From the NCBI GenBank assembly GCA_015657535.1, contig JADHZB010000608.1, forward strand, positions 1 through 64,000: a DNA stretch of 64,000 bases, read 5' to 3'. This document shows, one piece after another, positions 60,934 to 64,000 of the stretch (position 1 is the stretch's first letter; every line of letters begins with the position of its first letter). The DNA comes from Nephromyces sp. MM_2019 (taxonomy: Eukaryota; Apicomplexa; Aconoidasida; Nephromycida). Under the pieces are notes generated by a model. That model did not search any database, had not been told where the DNA came from, and saw nothing but the letters and a program-made list of their open reading frames with translations. Position numbers and translations under genes: made by a program.

Positions 60934-63417
60934 CACATTACACACACACACATACCACTCACAACATACATAATAAACTCACACACACATCACAAACACA
61001 CTCACACTTCACAAACCCACACACAGCATCCATATATCACACGTACACACACAAAACCTTATATTTTACTCACTTAGACTCTCTTTTTTTCACACCTACA
61101 TACATTACAAGCACATATTAAACCCATATTTCCACAATAGTTTTATATGTAATGCTCACAGACAAGCATAGACAAAATGAATGTGAATCGCTTCATTTAC
61201 ACACTAATTTCTGTGCAATTGACATATCATCTCAAATATATCCAAAACATAAACACATGCCTAATATATTAACGAATAAAGAACAACTACTATCTACACA
61301 CTCTCCCTCACAAACTCACACCTCAATCTATTCAAAACACTACGCCAATTACCATAATTTTAATTAGTTAACTTATTACACACACTTTTACAACAACCCA
61401 TTATGTCAAGATCACTTTCCTACTATTTGAGAAAAGGGGAATGATAACAATGTTTTATTAACAAAATTACAAAACTTATCACAAATAAACAGACAAATAT
61501 ACACCTCTGATTTAGCAAACAAAATAGACTACTTCAATTTTTAAGAAACGCACCTTGATAATAATACCAAACACAATAGCAACACACATTATACCCATTC
61601 TACTAATAAACAACGCCAATTTTAACCAATATCTCACACATACTCTATAGACATCCTTAAACTATAATAGTAAATAACCATACAATCATAGGGGTTCACA
61701 CTATCACACATAATTCTCCTAACAATATTTTTTTCTAGCCACAGACACAACCCTTCCTTTATTTCAAAGAATATTTTAACTTCATTTTGTATGTATTCTT
61801 CCATCCTCTTTTAATTCAGATTTAGAATATAAACAATTTTACACACAATTTGGCATTGATTGATTAAAATTACAATATATATATCTAGAAATATTAGCTA
61901 CTAAAATTGGTCATTAAACATTATGTGTGTATATATATATCTGTATATATATATGTATGTTAAATCATAGAAATTTCTTGTATAAATAAACAGTTTATCA
62001 AATATACAATTATATGTATATGAAATGTTTCTAAAATAAAAATTTATCAAAATTATATGAGGAATTTTTTTAAATTGAAAATTTATTCAAATGTGTATGC
62101 ATTTATATCATTGTGTAAACTTTTTATTTAACCTTTGTCTGTTTTTTTTTTAAATTTTAATCTTCAAAAATATAATAAATTAGAAGGCTCTTTAAATATT
62201 TTTCTCTTTTTTGATAAGATTTTATTAAAAATATTAAAATTAGATATATTTTATGATTCAGTGAGATCGGTAGATATATGGAAAATTGATATATATATAT
62301 ATATATATATTGACCAATAAATTCATATAGATATAAAAAACCTATCTTTCAATTTACATTTGTGTGTTTTTGAGTATTTATTAGATTGTGCAAGTTCAAA
62401 TTGTCCTGAAATATAATTAAACTTAACTTCTTTGAAATATCGAGGCTCTTTTACTTTTTCAGAAATATTATAAAATGTGTGATAAGAGTTCAATATTCAT
62501 TTAATGTAAATCGAATTAACTTTTTTAGAAAACTCGTGTAAGACAAAAAAAATTAATTTTTCCAATTAAAATTAAATTTGAAACATTTTATAAGAACATT
62601 TCCCCACCGTTTGAAATAAAAAATTGATTTAGAGTTTACTTAATGAGTCATGCAACACATCCCATACACATCTTGATCTTGTGTCTACTTGTTGATATGG
62701 CACACTCAATTACACGCACACATATGTCTTACATACAATTAAGAAAAAATTTTCCATAACAATTAACTTTATTATAGTATTTAGTATATATGATAATCAT
62801 TTCGGTTGTTGCATACACATCATAACAAGTCCAGAATTTCATACAGCTATTATTTAATAACTTTCCTTTAAGTGTCACATATTTCAATTTCCAGTGTGAA
62901 ATAGACCTTAAAAAATATCGAAAATATGATTTTGGAGAGGTGTATGTACACTCATTCAATTTATCATTTCCCTAGTTTTAATATATTCTCTAAATTTATT
63001 ATTTCTCAGATTTATTTTAAGCAAAGTTAATGTCAAATTTATTCCTTAACTAACTAAAAAAAAAAGTAAATTGATGGACAAAGAAATAAAAGTTTTGTTT
63101 TACCTTGAGGAATCTAAAATTGAAAGATTGTAAACCAGAAATGTTGTTAAAACAATTTCAATAGTGAATATCAATCATGCTTTATTTTAAAAATAGATCA
63201 TTAGAAATGATAATGTTAAAGATTTTTTATTTCTTAATACATTTTTCCAAAAAATATTTCTCATCAATAATAAGTAAGTAATTAGTGTGTGTTTAGAAAA
63301 GTCATCTCATTTTTTAATAATTTGAATACAATTCTGATTGGATTTTGTAAGCTTTTGGAGGAAGCTAAGATTTTAAATAAAATATGAATGAAGTCATAAG
63401 TGTCTAATTGTTTATTC
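60934..63417. other. 3' intergenic region, no gene recognised
   Basis: CA-rich to about 61400 on the plus strand, then very AT-rich with a TA run at 62290-62310. A minus-strand frame at 62729-62959 (SHWKLKYVTLKGKLLNN within it) has mildly protein-like composition, but no start, splice support or family resemblance, so I do not call it. Confidence 0.5.
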
Positions 63418-63488
63418 TTATTTCTTTGAGTTTGGCCAGCGTTCATTTTGAGCATCAATGATCTTTGCATTATTAAATTTCTCAAGCT
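63418..63488 (-). CDS. Possible terminal exon of a gene entering from the right
   Basis: On the minus strand an acceptor (CAAACAATTTCAG) is followed by 23 codons ending NAKIIDAQNERWPNSKK and TAA. The composition is typical of coding DNA here, unlike its surroundings. No upstream exon was found between 63489 and the window end, so the rest would lie outside. Very tentative. Confidence 0.3.
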
Positions 63489-64000
63489 CTGAAATTGTTT
63501 GTGTATATGTTTTCAATTTTTAGTAGATAGTATAAACTTAATTGATATAGGTGAGGAGAATCGGATTTAAAGTTTATAAACTACAACGCAAAGACTATAT
63601 CACTTATATATTATTTTGCTAAAGTGTATAAAACGTATACATAGCTATTTCCTAAGTAGGTGTAATTAGAAATATGTATACACACATAATCAATAAAACT
63701 TTATCACTTATAGCCTAATGTAAGCACATTTGCACCATTGCGAATATATAGTTAAATCAATTTGTAAGCCATAGCAATGTACGACAACTCAATACATACA
63801 CAAAAACGTAACACTATTTTAGTATTGTACAAAAAAAAAGGTTTGCTGATATAAATAAGCTATAACAATTATGTCACTATATCTATATGTAAGCCATAAT
63901 AAGTTAATTATAGAACCTTTATATAGGAACTAGAAATATATATCTTAATATGTATGATCAAAATAGATTAACTGTATCTTGGTATTTTTAGATAATACCA
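63489..64000. other. Window edge, nothing recognised
   Basis: AT-rich, with no coding frame or RNA gene seen. Confidence 0.5.

Noticed and set aside
61152..61367. 71-codon plus-strand frame after the IQ/CBM48 gene
   Set aside because: CA-rich 3' region; the upstream gene has a clean stop at 60933, and no splice site links the two.

Overview
The window is AT-rich nuclear DNA of an apicomplexan-type protist. The clearest taxonomic marker is a 1008-residue protein with six AP2 DNA-binding repeats (ApiAP2 type). Other support comes from many short exons with small AT-rich introns, and from low-complexity Asn/Ser/Tyr-rich and coiled-coil proteins. A glucan-binding (CBM48-like) protein suggests a lineage that keeps amylopectin or a similar polymer, so Haemosporidia or piroplasms look less likely. 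I cannot place it to genus. No rRNA, tRNA, transposon or CRISPR was recognised.

Left part, 1-15 kb: mostly minus-strand genes. These are a PrsW-family intramembrane protease with an unusual two-knuckle Cys tail (1219-4309), a small four-exon acidic protein (4351-5607), a GT7 beta-1,4-galactosyltransferase-like enzyme (6394-8107) and a tentative two-helix membrane protein (8955-10007). They are followed by a 1104-residue Tyr/Asn/His-rich coiled-coil protein on the plus strand (9986-13300).

Middle, 15-41 kb: a 12-exon helical-repeat protein (15166-19039, plus); two minus-strand proteins of unknown role, one coiled-coil (19579-21102) and one disordered (21307-22311); the six-AP2 protein (23969-27154, minus); a PDP-like PP2C phosphatase in ten exons (30994-34818, plus); a GC-rich Ala-rich small ORF (about 34976-35350); a divergent protein kinase (36397-38225, minus); and a secreted calcium-binding-EGF protein (38888-40937, minus).

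Right part, 41-64 kb: UDP-glucose 6-dehydrogenase in ten exons (43369-47882, plus); a MINDY-family deubiquitinase (49257-51220, minus); a gene-poor stretch of 5.6 kb; and a protein with four IQ motifs fused to a CBM48-like glucan-binding domain (57104-60933, plus). The last 3 kb look empty apart from a possible terminal exon.

Exon models were built by hand from GT/AG boundaries, reading-frame continuity across every junction and similarity to known families. For the main genes all phases close: exon lengths sum to a multiple of three. UGDH and the GT7 enzyme are both nucleotide-sugar/glycan enzymes; UGDH makes the UDP-glucuronate precursor of proteoglycan-type linkers, of which GT7 galactosyltransferases build a part. 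The PP2C, kinase, MINDY, PrsW and IQ/CBM48 proteins are regulatory. There is no operon-like logic; neighbours are mostly functionally unrelated. CA/TG-rich microsatellite blocks are heavy in introns and intergenic DNA and run into some reading frames.
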